NCBI GenBank assembly: GCA_004557035.1
Contig: SFFB01000005.1
Coordinates: 93,051 to 157,050, forward strand
Source of the DNA: Bacteroidales bacterium
GTDB taxonomy: Bacteria > Bacteroidota > Bacteroidia > Bacteroidales > Bacteroidaceae
DNA: 64,000 nt
Direction: 5' to 3'
In this document: in pieces, positions 49,621-59,302 of the stretch
Numbering within the stretch: position 1 is the first letter of the stretch
Layout: each line of letters begins with the position of its first letter
The notes under the pieces: model-generated
The model's database searches: none
Seen by the model: only the letters and a program-made list of their open reading frames with translations
Told to the model about the DNA's origin: nothing
Position numbers and translations under genes: made by a program

Positions 49621-51323
49621 ACGATATGAATATGGAAAAGAAAGGCGAAGCACAGGCTGCTGCACAGCCTCAAGCCGCACAGCCCAAAGCGGCACCCGCC
49701 GCTGCTCCTGCCGCTGCACGCCCCGCAGCCGCCGCACCCGCTCAGCCTGCTAAAAACCAGATTGAGCCCGAGTGTGTGGCCCCCGAGGCCCTGCTTGAGC
49801 GCATGGAGACCTTGAAAAACAAAGAGGGCTATGATTTCCTCGAAAATCTCACCGGTTTTGACTGGGAGGCCGACGGCCTCGGCGTGGTCTATCAGCTCGC
49901 CTCTACGGCCGACCCAAGCCGCCGTGTGAACCTCAAAACCCTCACAACCGACCGCGAAAATCCCTATCTGCCCTCAGTGGCCGACCTTTGGGACATCGCC
50001 AACATCTACGAGCGCGAAGTCTACGACTTCTTTGGCATCCGTTTCACCGGACACCCCGATATGCGTCGCATCTTCATGCGCGAAGACTGGGTGGGCTATC
50101 CCATGCGCAAAGACGACGAGACCGAGAAAAACAACCCGCTTCGCATGACGCCGGAGCCGCTCTCCGACTTCACCGAAACCTATACGCTCCAGAGCGACGG
50201 CACAGTCACCAAATCACAGCGCCGCCTGTTTGAAGAAGACGAATACGTCGTCAATATTGGTCCGCAACACCCCTCAACACACGGTGTGCTCCACTTCCGT
50301 GTGAGCCTCGAGGGCGAAAAGATTAAAAAGATTGACCCCGTGCTGGGTTATATCCACCGCGGCGTGGAAAAAATCAGCGAGAAGATGACCTATCCTCAGA
50401 CCCTCGCCTTGACCGACCGCCTCGACTATCTCGGTGCCATGCAAAACCGCCACGCGCTCTGCATGTGTATTGAGCAAGCCATGGGCGTGGAGGTGAGCGA
50501 CCGTGTCAAAGTCATTCGCACCATTATGGACGAGCTCCAGCGTATCGACTCGCACATCCTCTTCTTCTCTTGCCTCTGCCAGGACCTTGGTGCCACCACG
50601 GCCTTCCTCTACGGCTTCCGCGACCGTGAGCAAATCCTTGACATCTTTGAAGAAACCTGTGGCGGCCGCCTCATCCTCAACTACAACACCATTGGCGGTG
50701 TGATGGCCGACATCCATCCCAATTTCCAAAAGCGCGTGAAGGCATTCATCCCCTACATGCGTAAGAACATCAAGGAATATCACGACATCTTCACCGGCAA
50801 CGTCATCTTCCAAAACCGTGCCAAAGGTGTGGGTGTGCTCACCAAAGAGCAGTGCATCTCGTTTGGTTGCACCGGTGGTACGGGTCGTGCCGCAGGCTGG
50901 CACAACGACGTGCGCAAGCTTCGTCCCTATGCTGCCTACGACCGCGTACAATTCAACGAGGTGGTGCGCAGCGAAGGCGACAGCTTTGCCCGCTATATGA
51001 TACGTCTCGACGAAATACTCGAAAGCCTCAACATCATAGAGCAACTCATCGACAACATCCCCGAAGGCAACTTCCAGGAAAAGATGAAGCCCATCATCAA
51101 GGTGCCCGAAGGCCTCTATTACAGTGCCGTCGAGGGTAGCCGTGGCGAGTTTGGCGTGCTGCTTGAGAGCAAAGGCGACAAGAGCCCCTATCGTCTGCAC
51201 TATCGCTCTACGGGTCTGCCCCTCGTGGCCGTCATGGACACGGCTTGCAGAGACAATATGATTGCCGACCTCATCACCATTGGCGGAACGGTAGACTACG
51301 TCGTGCCCGACATTGACCGATAA
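49617..51323 (+). CDS. nuoCD: Fused NADH-quinone oxidoreductase subunits C and D
   Basis: This 568-residue protein joins NuoC (~55-190) and NuoD (~205-568), a fusion known in other bacteria. NuoC shows NIYEREVYDFFGIRFTGHPD, and NuoD shows NIGPQHPSTHGVLHFRVSLE and GYIHRGVEK, which shape the quinone site with NuoB. Residues ~10-46 are an Ala/Pro/Gln-rich, probably disordered extension. The ATG overlaps the nuoB stop. Confidence 0.96.
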   Translation: MNDMNMEKKGEAQAAAQPQAAQPKAAPAAAPAAARPAAAAPAQPAKNQIEPECVAPEALLERMETLKNKEGYDFLENLTGFDWEADGLGVVYQLASTADPSRRVNLKTLTTDRENPYLPSVADLWDIANIYEREVYDFFGIRFTGHPDMRRIFMREDWVGYPMRKDDETEKNNPLRMTPEPLSDFTETYTLQSDGTVTKSQRRLFEEDEYVVNIGPQHPSTHGVLHFRVSLEGEKIKKIDPVLGYIHRGVEKISEKMTYPQTLALTDRLDYLGAMQNRHALCMCIEQAMGVEVSDRVKVIRTIMDELQRIDSHILFFSCLCQDLGATTAFLYGFRDREQILDIFEETCGGRLILNYNTIGGVMADIHPNFQKRVKAFIPYMRKNIKEYHDIFTGNVIFQNRAKGVGVLTKEQCISFGCTGGTGRAAGWHNDVRKLRPYAAYDRVQFNEVVRSEGDSFARYMIRLDEILESLNIIEQLIDNIPEGNFQEKMKPIIKVPEGLYYSAVEGSRGEFGVLLESKGDKSPYRLHYRSTGLPLVAVMDTACRDNMIADLITIGGTVDYVVPDIDR

Positions 51324-51368
51324 CCCCATTGCGTTTTTGTAAATCACCCACACATATAATATATAGAT

Positions 51369-52454
51369 ATGTTTAATTTTGATATTGTCACAACATGGCT
51401 TCACAACCTGCTGACCGGTACGCTCGGACTGCCCGAGTGGGGCGCCATCCTCACTGAGAGCATCCTCGTGGCCCTGGCCATCATCACGATTTATGCCGTG
51501 TTTGCCATCGTCCTGATTTATATGGAGCGCAAAGTCTGTGCCGCCTTCCAGTGCCGTCTTGGCCCGATGCGTGTAGGCCCCTGGGGCACGCTCCAAGTGT
51601 TCAGCGACGTGTTCAAGATGCTGACCAAGGAAATCATCAACCTGCGTCAGACCGACCTTTTTCTCCACAATCTGGCCCCCTTCCTCGTGGTGACCGCTTC
51701 TATGGTTACCTTCGCTTGTCTGCCCTGGAATGCAGGAGCACACATCCTCGACTTTAATGTCGGCGTGTTCTTCTTCCTGGCCATCTCGAGCATTGGTGTG
51801 GTCGGCATTCTGCTGGCCGGTTGGAGTAGTAACAACAAATATTCGCTCATCGGCGCCATGCGTAGCGGTGCGCAAATCATCAGTTACGAGCTCTCCATTG
51901 GTATGACCATGCTCACAATGATTTGTCTCACCGGCACGATGCAGTTCTCTGAAATCTGTGCCGACCAGGCCGTCAACGGCTGGAACATTTTCCGCGGCCA
52001 TTTGCCCGCCGTGCTGGCCTTCATCATCTACCTTGTTGCCGGCAACGCCGAGTGTAACCGTGGCCCGTTTGACTTGCCCGAGAGCGAGAGCGAATTGACC
52101 GCCGGTTACCACACCGAATACTCCGGTATGCACTTTGGCTACTACTATCTGGCCGAATACCTCAACCTCTTCATCTGTGCCGGTATGGCCTCGACCATCT
52201 TCTTGGGCGGTTGGGCACCGTTGCACATCGCCGGTCTTGAGGGCTTCAACGGCGTGATGGATGCCGTGCCCGGCTTCGTGTGGTTCTTGGGCAAGACCTT
52301 CTTTGTGGTGTTCCTGCTCATGTGGCTCCGCTGGACCTTCCCGCGTCTGCGAATTGACCAGATTTTGTCGCTCGAATGGAAATATCTCGTGCCCATCAGC
52401 ATGGTCAACCTCGTGCTCATGGCCCTCGTGGTCGCAATGGGCTGGCATTTCTAA
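51369..52454 (+). CDS. nuoH: NADH-quinone oxidoreductase subunit H
   Basis: This 361-residue subunit has about eight helices and links the quinone cavity with the proton-pumping arm. YMERKVCAAFQCRLGPMRVG is the conserved loop, and NRGPFDLPESESELTAGYHT and EYSGMHFGYYYLAEYLN are signature stretches with the essential Glu residues. Confidence 0.97.
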   Translation: MFNFDIVTTWLHNLLTGTLGLPEWGAILTESILVALAIITIYAVFAIVLIYMERKVCAAFQCRLGPMRVGPWGTLQVFSDVFKMLTKEIINLRQTDLFLHNLAPFLVVTASMVTFACLPWNAGAHILDFNVGVFFFLAISSIGVVGILLAGWSSNNKYSLIGAMRSGAQIISYELSIGMTMLTMICLTGTMQFSEICADQAVNGWNIFRGHLPAVLAFIIYLVAGNAECNRGPFDLPESESELTAGYHTEYSGMHFGYYYLAEYLNLFICAGMASTIFLGGWAPLHIAGLEGFNGVMDAVPGFVWFLGKTFFVVFLLMWLRWTFPRLRIDQILSLEWKYLVPISMVNLVLMALVVAMGWHF

Positions 52455-52487
52455 CAACGCACAAACGAAGATTTACTTTTCAGCATT

Positions 52488-53054
52488 ATGAACAATCAAG
52501 ACAATTATATCAAAGGACTGTTTGGCGGCGTGAAGACACTCTGCGTGGGTCTGAAGACAACCATGCGCGAGCTTTTCACCAAGAAAATCACCGAACAATA
52601 TCCTGAAAACCGCAAGACGCTCGAGATGTTCGACCGCTTCCGTGGCTCGCTCGTCATGCCCCACAATGAGCAAAACGAGCACAAGTGCATCGGTTGCGGA
52701 CTCTGCCAAATGGCCTGCCCCAACGGCACTATCACGGTCACCTCAGAGACCTATGAAGACGCCGAAGGCAAGAAGAAAAAACGTCTGGCCAAATACGAAT
52801 ACAATCTCGGTTCGTGTATGTTCTGCCAGCTTTGCACCCGTGCCTGTCCGCATGGCGCCATCGCCTTCGACCAAAGTTTTGAGAACGCTGTCTTCGACCG
52901 CTCAAAACTCATCAAGGTGCTCAACCAGCCCGGCAGCAAATGTGAAGAGAAAAAGGTGGTGCGCAAACCGGCACCTGCTGCGGCCGCACCTGCTCCCGCT
53001 GCCCAACCGGCCGCTGCTCCCGCCGAGAAACCTTCAACCACCGAAGCTAAATAA
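52488..53054 (+). CDS. nuoI: NADH-quinone oxidoreductase subunit I
   Basis: This 188-residue subunit binds two 4Fe-4S clusters: CIGCGLCQMACPNG and CMFCQLCTRACPHG both have C-x2-C-x2-C-x3-C-P. An N-terminal amphipathic helix places it on the membrane. The C-terminal ~30 residues are an Ala/Pro-rich tail (KPAPAAAAPAPAAQPAAAPA), similar in style to the NuoCD N-terminus. Confidence 0.96.
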   Translation: MNNQDNYIKGLFGGVKTLCVGLKTTMRELFTKKITEQYPENRKTLEMFDRFRGSLVMPHNEQNEHKCIGCGLCQMACPNGTITVTSETYEDAEGKKKKRLAKYEYNLGSCMFCQLCTRACPHGAIAFDQSFENAVFDRSKLIKVLNQPGSKCEEKKVVRKPAPAAAAPAPAAQPAAAPAEKPSTTEAK

Positions 53055-53140
53055 GCCTCGAAAACAAGCCGACGCTTGGCCGAAAGGCTGTCAAGCAGTC
53101 TTGGCCGGAAAAGTCCTGTCGGCGTAATCACTCACACCAA

Positions 53141-53674
53141 ATGAATTCACAAAACATTATGTTCGTCATTTTGGCAGTAGTCATTATGCTTTCGTCTGTC
53201 GCTACGGTGGTGACCAAAAGCATCATACGCGCTGCCACATACCTGCTCTTCGTGCTCCTCGGCACGGCAGGCATGTACTTCTTGATGGGCTACACCTTCC
53301 TCGGTTCAGTCCAAGTCATGGTCTATGCCGGCGGTATCATTGTGTTGTATGTCTTTGCCATCCTTCTCACCGAAGGAGCCAAGGCCGACCCCGCCCTGCG
53401 CAAGGCCAAGGACGCCTCTTGGGGATTTATCGTCTCGCTTGTGGGCTTCCTCATCTTCCTCTTTGTGCTGCTCAAGCAGAAACTTTTTGCCGGTCTGGTG
53501 CCTGCGCTTGGTGCCCCCAGCGAGCCTACAGGCACAGACACCACCTCAATCGACTACATTGGCCATTACATGCTCTCCACCGGAGACGGCGGCTATCTGT
53601 TGCCCTTTGAGGCCGTCAGTGTCTTGCTTTTGGCCTGCATTGTAGCCGGTCTGCTCATTGCCCGTAAACGTTAA
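53141..53674 (+). CDS. nuoJ: NADH-quinone oxidoreductase subunit J
   Basis: This 177-residue membrane subunit has five helices. VVTKSIIRAATYLLFVLLGT and QVMVYAGGIIVLYVFAILL hold the helix-3 pi-bulge region of the family. The C-terminus is IVAGLLIARKR. It starts 86 bases after nuoI, the widest gap before nuoL. Confidence 0.95.
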   Translation: MNSQNIMFVILAVVIMLSSVATVVTKSIIRAATYLLFVLLGTAGMYFLMGYTFLGSVQVMVYAGGIIVLYVFAILLTEGAKADPALRKAKDASWGFIVSLVGFLIFLFVLLKQKLFAGLVPALGAPSEPTGTDTTSIDYIGHYMLSTGDGGYLLPFEAVSVLLLACIVAGLLIARKR

Positions 53675-53689
53675 ACCCCATTTGCAGCT

Positions 53690-53998
53690 ATGATACAGAT
53701 AGAATATATCCTGATTATCTCAGCCGTCATGATGTTTGCCGGCATCTTCGGGTTCCTCACCCGCCGCAGCACACTGGCCATTCTGCTCTCCATCGAGCTT
53801 ATGCTCAACTCGGCCGACCTCAACTTCGCCGTGTTCAACCGTATGCTTTATCCCAATGGCCACGAAGGCTACTTCTTCGCCATCTTCGCCATTGCCATTG
53901 CAGCAGCAGAGAGCGCCATCGCCATTGCCATCATGATTAACATCTACCGCAAAATCAAAGGCATCTCAGTGGACAAACTGGAAAAGATGAAATGGTAG
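53690..53998 (+). CDS. nuoK: NADH-quinone oxidoreductase subunit K
   Basis: This 102-residue subunit has three helices, with the conserved Glu residues in LLSIELMLNSADLNF and AIAAAESAIAIAIM, part of the E-channel. It is 15 bases after nuoJ. Confidence 0.96.
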   Translation: MIQIEYILIISAVMMFAGIFGFLTRRSTLAILLSIELMLNSADLNFAVFNRMLYPNGHEGYFFAIFAIAIAAAESAIAIAIMINIYRKIKGISVDKLEKMKW

Positions 53999-54075
53999 AA
54001 AAGTCACGGCCCGGACTTGTCGCACGACACAGTCTGCCGGCCGCATCTCTTCACAACAGATAAAACACACAGATT

Positions 54076-56037
54076 ATGGAATATACTTTGTTGATACTTC
54101 TGCTGCCGTTCCTCTCTTTCCTTTTCCTGGGAATTTGCGGCAAATGGCTCAGCCATAAGACAGCCGGCACCGTGGGCACTTGCGTGCTTGCCGTTGTAGC
54201 CGTGCTCTCTTATGTCACAGCCTATGAGTATTTCACAGCGCCAAGACTGGCCGATGGCACCTTCGCCACGTTGATGCCCATCAACTTCACGTGGTTGCCC
54301 TTCTTCAACGGCAGTCTGCACTTCGACCTCGGCATTATGCTCGACCCCATCTCAGTGATGATGCTCATCGTCATCTCTACGGTGTCGCTTATGGTCCACA
54401 TCTACTCGTTCGGCTATATGCACGGCGAGCGTGGCTTCCAGCGCTATTATGCCTTCCTCAGCCTCTTCACCATGTCGATGCTCGGTCTCGTGGTGGCCAC
54501 CAACATCTTCCAGATGTATATGTTCTGGGAACTTGTGGGTGTGTCGTCCTACCTGCTCATCGGTTTCTACTACACCACTCCGGCCGCCATTGCAGCCTCA
54601 AAGAAGGCTTTCATCGTGACCCGTTTTGCCGATATGTTCTTCCTCATCGGTATTCTCATCTACGGCTATTTTGCCGGCACGTTCAACTTCGGCCACATTG
54701 AGGGCGGTTCGCTCGTGGCAGTGAGCGACTTCAGCACTGTGCTCGGCATTGATGCTGAGGCAGCCAAATACATCCCTGTGGCTCTTGGCCTGATGTTTAT
54801 TGGTGGTGCCGGTAAGAGTGCCATGTTCCCCCTCCACATTTGGTTGCCCGATGCCATGGAAGGCCCCACTCCCGTCAGTGCCCTCATCCATGCTGCTACT
54901 ATGGTGGTGGCCGGCGTCTTCCTCATCGCCCGTATGATGCCATTGCTCATCGGCTTCGGTGCCATCGGCGGTCTCGATGTACTTTCCATTGTGGTCTGGG
55001 TGGGTGTATTCACCGCTTTCTATGCCGCTGCCGTGGCCTGTGCCCAGAGCGACATCAAGCGCGTCTTGGCCTTCTCCACCATCTCACAGATTGCCTTTAT
55101 GATGGTGGCCCTCGGCGTCTGCACCGAACTCACCACTGGACACCACAATCCCGGTTCGCTCGGCTATATGGCCTCTATGTTCCACCTCTTCACCCACGCC
55201 ATGTTCAAGGCTCTGCTCTTCCTTGGCGCCGGTTGCATCATCCACGCTGTTCACAGCAATGAGATGTCGGCTATGGGCGGTTTGCGCAAGTATATGCCCA
55301 TCACCCACATCACCTTCCTCATTGCCTGTTTGGCGATTGCAGGTATTCCTCCCTTCTCGGGTTTCTTCTCCAAAGATGAAATCCTCACCGCCTGCTTCGC
55401 CTACAGTCCCTTCGTGGGTTGGTTCATGACCGCCATTGCCGCCATGACGGCCTTCTATATGTTCCGTCTCTATTATGGCATTTTCTGGGGCACTGAAAAC
55501 AAGAAACTCCACGCAGAGCATACGCCCCATGAGGCACCTCTGCCCATGACCCTGCCGCTCATCTTCCTGGCTGTGGTCACCTGTGTGGCCGGTTTCATAC
55601 CCTTCGGTCATTTTGTGAGTGCCGATGGTCAGGCCTACGACATCCACCTCGACTGGAACGTGGCTGGCACCAGTATTGTCATTGCCGTCAGTGCCATCCT
55701 TCTCGCCACCTATATATATATCGGCGAGCGCCAGCCTGTGGCCGATGCCATTCAAGAGAAGTTCAAGTCGTTGCATCGTTGGGCGTTCAAACGCTTCTAT
55801 ATGGACGAAGTCTATCAGTTTGTCACCCACCGCATCATCTTTGCCTATATTTCTCGTCCCATAGCTTGGTTCGACCGTCACGTAGTCGACGGCTTCTTTG
55901 ATTTCCTCGCTTGGGGCACCAATGCCCTTGGTTTCCACATTCGTGGTCTTCAGAGCGGTTCGGTGCAGAAATATGGCTACGTCTTCTTCATCGGCATACT
56001 CATTCTGCTTGGCATCCTCTGCCTTGCCGTGTTCTAA
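54076..56037 (+). CDS. nuoL: NADH-quinone oxidoreductase subunit L
   Basis: This 653-residue antiporter-like subunit is the distal proton pump, with ~15 helices and a long lateral helix. MYMFWELVGVSSYLLIGFYY holds the key Glu, and LPDAMEGPTPVSALIHAATM the conserved central loop. HLFTHAMFKALLFLGAGCII carries the conserved Lys. The long C-terminal helix runs to EKFKSLHRWAF. Confidence 0.96.
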   Translation: MEYTLLILLLPFLSFLFLGICGKWLSHKTAGTVGTCVLAVVAVLSYVTAYEYFTAPRLADGTFATLMPINFTWLPFFNGSLHFDLGIMLDPISVMMLIVISTVSLMVHIYSFGYMHGERGFQRYYAFLSLFTMSMLGLVVATNIFQMYMFWELVGVSSYLLIGFYYTTPAAIAASKKAFIVTRFADMFFLIGILIYGYFAGTFNFGHIEGGSLVAVSDFSTVLGIDAEAAKYIPVALGLMFIGGAGKSAMFPLHIWLPDAMEGPTPVSALIHAATMVVAGVFLIARMMPLLIGFGAIGGLDVLSIVVWVGVFTAFYAAAVACAQSDIKRVLAFSTISQIAFMMVALGVCTELTTGHHNPGSLGYMASMFHLFTHAMFKALLFLGAGCIIHAVHSNEMSAMGGLRKYMPITHITFLIACLAIAGIPPFSGFFSKDEILTACFAYSPFVGWFMTAIAAMTAFYMFRLYYGIFWGTENKKLHAEHTPHEAPLPMTLPLIFLAVVTCVAGFIPFGHFVSADGQAYDIHLDWNVAGTSIVIAVSAILLATYIYIGERQPVADAIQEKFKSLHRWAFKRFYMDEVYQFVTHRIIFAYISRPIAWFDRHVVDGFFDFLAWGTNALGFHIRGLQSGSVQKYGYVFFIGILILLGILCLAVF

Positions 56038-56055
56038 TCCATCAATACAATCACA

Positions 56056-57600
56056 ATGGTAACTAATCTATCCAACGTATTATATCTGTCATCCTTTGTG
56101 TTCATCCCGCTGCTGATGCTGCTCGGCCTTTGGTTGGCACGCAACATCAAGCAGGTGCGTGGTGTGATGGTGGCAGGCAGTTCTGCCTTGCTCTTGCTGG
56201 CAGTTTATTTGGTATTTGATTTCCTTGGCGCCCGTGCTGCCGATCCCACGAGCGAAATGCTCTTCACCGGCGGTTTTGACTGGTTCGTACCCCTCCACAT
56301 TCGCTATGACGTGGGCGTTGACGGCATCAGTGTGGCCATGATTTTGCTCTCGGCCATCATCGTCTTCACCGGTACGTTTGCCTCTTGGAAACTCCAGCCC
56401 CTCACCAAGGAATACTTCCTTTGGTTCACGCTCTTGAGCATGGGTGTCTTTGGCTTCTTCATCACCATCGATATGTTTGCCATGTTCATGTTCTACGAGA
56501 TAGCCCTCATCCCGATGTACTTGCTCATTGGTGTGTGGGGTAGTGGCAAGAAAGAATATGCCGCTATGAAGCTCACCCTGATGCTCATGGGAGGTTCGGC
56601 CTTCTTGATGTGCGGAATTTTCGGCATCTTCTATGGTGCCGGTGGTGAGACCATGAACATTGTCTCCATAGCCAATGGCGACCCCATTGCCTTCAGTCAG
56701 CAGTGCATCTGGTTCCCCTTGACCTTCATTGGTTTCGGTGTGCTTGGCGCCCTCTTCCCCTTCCACACATGGAGCCCCGACGGTCACGCCTCTGCGCCCA
56801 CCGCCGTGTCTATGCTCCATGCTGGTGTGTTGATGAAGTTGGGAGGCTACGGTTGCTTCCGCATTGCTATGTACCTCATGCCTGAGGCCGCTGCCGAGTT
56901 GGGCTGGATTTTCCTCATCCTGACCGGTATCTCGGTGGTCTATGGTGCCTTCTCCGCTTGCGTACAGACCGACTTGAAATACATCAACGCCTATAGTTCC
57001 GTGTCCCACTGCGGTCTCGTGCTCTTCGCCATCCTGATGCTCACACAGACCAGCTGCACCGGTGCCATTCTTCAGATGCTCAGCCACGGTCTGATGACGG
57101 CCCTCTTCTTTGCCCTCATCGGTATGATTTACGGCCGCACCCACACCCGTGACATTCGCGAGCTCAACGGTTTGATGAAGATTATGCCCTTCCTCTCCGT
57201 GGGCTACATCATCGCCGGTCTCGCCAACCTCGGTCTGCCCGGTTTCTCAGGCTTCATTGCCGAGATGTCCATCTTTGTGGGTTCATTCCAGAACGCCGAC
57301 ACCTTCCACCGTGTGCTCACCATAGCCGCTTGTACCAGTATCGTCATCACCGCCGTCTACATTCTCCGTGTCGTCGGCAAGATACTCTACGGCACCTGCA
57401 CCAACGAGCATCACCTCAAGCTCACCGATGCCACCTGGGACGAACGCCTTGCTGTGGTCTGCCTCATCGTGGCAGTGGCTGGTCTCGGTCTTGCTCCGCT
57501 CTGGGTGAGCGATATGATCTCAACCGGCGTCAATCCCATTGTGGACCACATCCACACGGCTGCCGCCAACGTTGTTTCACAAAGCAATCCTTTCCTCTAA
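56056..57600 (+). CDS. nuoM: NADH-quinone oxidoreductase subunit M
   Basis: This 514-residue antiporter-like subunit has ~14 helices. MFMFYEIALIPMYLLIGVWG carries the key Glu, and SPDGHASAPTAVSMLHAGVL with MKLGGYGCFRI the conserved loop-helix with Lys. It is 18 bases after nuoL. Confidence 0.96.
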   Translation: MVTNLSNVLYLSSFVFIPLLMLLGLWLARNIKQVRGVMVAGSSALLLLAVYLVFDFLGARAADPTSEMLFTGGFDWFVPLHIRYDVGVDGISVAMILLSAIIVFTGTFASWKLQPLTKEYFLWFTLLSMGVFGFFITIDMFAMFMFYEIALIPMYLLIGVWGSGKKEYAAMKLTLMLMGGSAFLMCGIFGIFYGAGGETMNIVSIANGDPIAFSQQCIWFPLTFIGFGVLGALFPFHTWSPDGHASAPTAVSMLHAGVLMKLGGYGCFRIAMYLMPEAAAELGWIFLILTGISVVYGAFSACVQTDLKYINAYSSVSHCGLVLFAILMLTQTSCTGAILQMLSHGLMTALFFALIGMIYGRTHTRDIRELNGLMKIMPFLSVGYIIAGLANLGLPGFSGFIAEMSIFVGSFQNADTFHRVLTIAACTSIVITAVYILRVVGKILYGTCTNEHHLKLTDATWDERLAVVCLIVAVAGLGLAPLWVSDMISTGVNPIVDHIHTAAANVVSQSNPFL

Positions 57601-57621
57601 TTTGTAGAAAGACATCAAACT

Positions 57622-59118
57622 ATGGACTATAGTCAATTTCTTTGTATGACCGAGGAGCTCAGCCTTCTCTCCGTCATCGTCATCTTGTTCCTTGCCGACC
57701 TCTTCATGTGTGGCAAAGAAGAACGCGGACTGGCCTGCGCAGCCGACGGCTCATGTGCCGTGACTGGTTGCGGCTGCCATTTCCGTTCCGTCTTCCCCGT
57801 GCTGTTGATGCTCGTTCACACCGTCATCAACCTCGTGCCCTGGTGCTCCGCCTGTGCCGCACCTGCCGAAGCCTTTGGCGGTATGTATCAGCACACTGCC
57901 ATGATGACCATAATGAAGAGTGTGCTCAACGTTGGCGTCATTGTGGTCTTCCTAATGGCGGCCAAATGGCTCAACGCCCCTGAAAATCGCATCAAGGCGG
58001 GCGAGTTCCACACCATCACGCTCTTCACCGTGCTGGGTATGTACTTCATGATTTCCAGTGGTCACTTCATCATGTTCTTCATCGGACTTGAGTTGGCCTC
58101 CATCCCCATGACCGCCCTCATTGCCTACGACAAAAAACGTATGGAAAGCGCCGAAGCCGGTGCCAAGTTCATCCTGTTGGCCCTCTTCTCTTCCGGTCTT
58201 TTGCTCTATGGCATTTCGCTCATCTACGGTGCTTGTGGCACGCTCTATTTTGATGCCATTGGCCAGACCATCCAGCCCAACCTCCTCTCCATTCTCGGTC
58301 TCGTGCTCTTCATCTCCGGTATGGGCTTCAAAATCTCTCTGGTGCCCTTCCACCTTTGGACCGCCGACACCTACGAAGGAGCACCAACGGTGGTCACCGG
58401 TTTCTTGAGCGTCATCTCCAAGGGGTCAGCCGCTTTCGTGCTTTTCACTGTTTTAGTGAAAGTGTTCGGTAGCGAAGCCTTTATGGGCGCATGGAGTGAA
58501 GGCTTCTTCTGGATCATCATTGCCTCCATCACCATTGCCAACCTCTTTGCCATTCGCCAGAAAAACCTCAAGCGCTTCATGGCCTTCTCTGCCATCTCGC
58601 AGGCCGGCTATCTCGTGCTTGGCATTATGGGCGGTACGGCTCAGGGTATGACCGCTTTGGTCTTTTACCTCCTCGTGTATATGGCCGCCAACCTCGGCGC
58701 CTTTGCCGTGCTCCACGTCGTTGAGCAGAATAGCGGTAAAATAGGTATGGACGATTACGACGGACTCTATCAGACCAACCCCAAACTGGCCTTCCTCATG
58801 ACGCTCTGCCTCTTCTCTCTGGCAGGTATCCCGCCATTTGCAGGTTTCTTCTCCAAGTTCTTCGTCTTCATGGCTGCTTTCAAGGCCGGTTTCCATCTCT
58901 TGGTCTTCATTGCTTTGGTCAACACCGTCATCTCGCTCTACTACTATCTGATGATTGTCAAGGCCATGTATATCAAGTCCAACGACAATCCCATTGCCAC
59001 CTTCAAGAGCGACTGTGGTACACGTGCCGCACTGACCATCTGCACTGCCGGCGTCATCCTGCTCGGCCTCATCAGCTGTGTCTACAACTACATCGACAGT
59101 TTTGCTTACGGACTTTAA
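57622..59118 (+). CDS. nuoN: NADH-quinone oxidoreductase subunit N
   Basis: This 498-residue antiporter-like subunit ends the operon. FFIGLELASIPMTALIAYDK, LWTADTYEGAPTVVTGFLSV and ISQAGYLVLGIMGG are family stretches. Between the first two helices lies a Cys-rich loop (GLACAADGSCAVTGCGCHF, residues ~37-55) that is not typical of E. coli NuoN. The next feature is a hairpin 35 bases after the stop. Confidence 0.95.
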   Translation: MDYSQFLCMTEELSLLSVIVILFLADLFMCGKEERGLACAADGSCAVTGCGCHFRSVFPVLLMLVHTVINLVPWCSACAAPAEAFGGMYQHTAMMTIMKSVLNVGVIVVFLMAAKWLNAPENRIKAGEFHTITLFTVLGMYFMISSGHFIMFFIGLELASIPMTALIAYDKKRMESAEAGAKFILLALFSSGLLLYGISLIYGACGTLYFDAIGQTIQPNLLSILGLVLFISGMGFKISLVPFHLWTADTYEGAPTVVTGFLSVISKGSAAFVLFTVLVKVFGSEAFMGAWSEGFFWIIIASITIANLFAIRQKNLKRFMAFSAISQAGYLVLGIMGGTAQGMTALVFYLLVYMAANLGAFAVLHVVEQNSGKIGMDDYDGLYQTNPKLAFLMTLCLFSLAGIPPFAGFFSKFFVFMAAFKAGFHLLVFIALVNTVISLYYYLMIVKAMYIKSNDNPIATFKSDCGTRAALTICTAGVILLGLISCVYNYIDSFAYGL

Positions 59119-59152
59119 TCCTCCGTAATTCACAATCTACATTCAGTTTCCG

Positions 59153-59187
59153 TCCCGCCGGTTGTGCCTTGAGCATGGCCGGCGGGA
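59153..59187. terminator. Hairpin after nuoN
   Basis: A 9-bp perfect GC stem (59153-59161 with 59179-59187), without a long T run. Confidence 0.55.
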
Positions 59188-59227
59188 TTAGTATAAGGAT
59201 TGATGAAGTTCTGAATATGACATTAAA

Positions 59228-59281
59228 TTTACTTAAAAGTAAAGTTATGCATATAGATTTCGTCGCAATTCACTATATTTG
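59228..59281 (+). promoter_or_regulatory. Operator and -7 box of the toxin-antitoxin pair
   Basis: TTTACTT-AA-AAGTAAA (59228-59243) is a perfect 7-2-7 palindrome, and TATATTTG (59274-59281) is a TAnnTTTG -7 box 21 bases before the toxin gene. The antitoxin probably binds the palindrome to repress its own operon. Confidence 0.55.
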
Positions 59282-59302
59282 CATCGCAACTATTTAAAGG
59301 AT

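Noticed and set aside
50274..52457. Antisense open frame of 727 codons across nuoCD and nuoH
   Set aside because: His- and Gly-rich shadow with no domain; both complex I subunits are clear on the plus strand.
56089..57144. Antisense frame with His/Glu-rich protein across nuoM
   Set aside because: Same kind of shadow; composition is an echo of membrane-protein codons.
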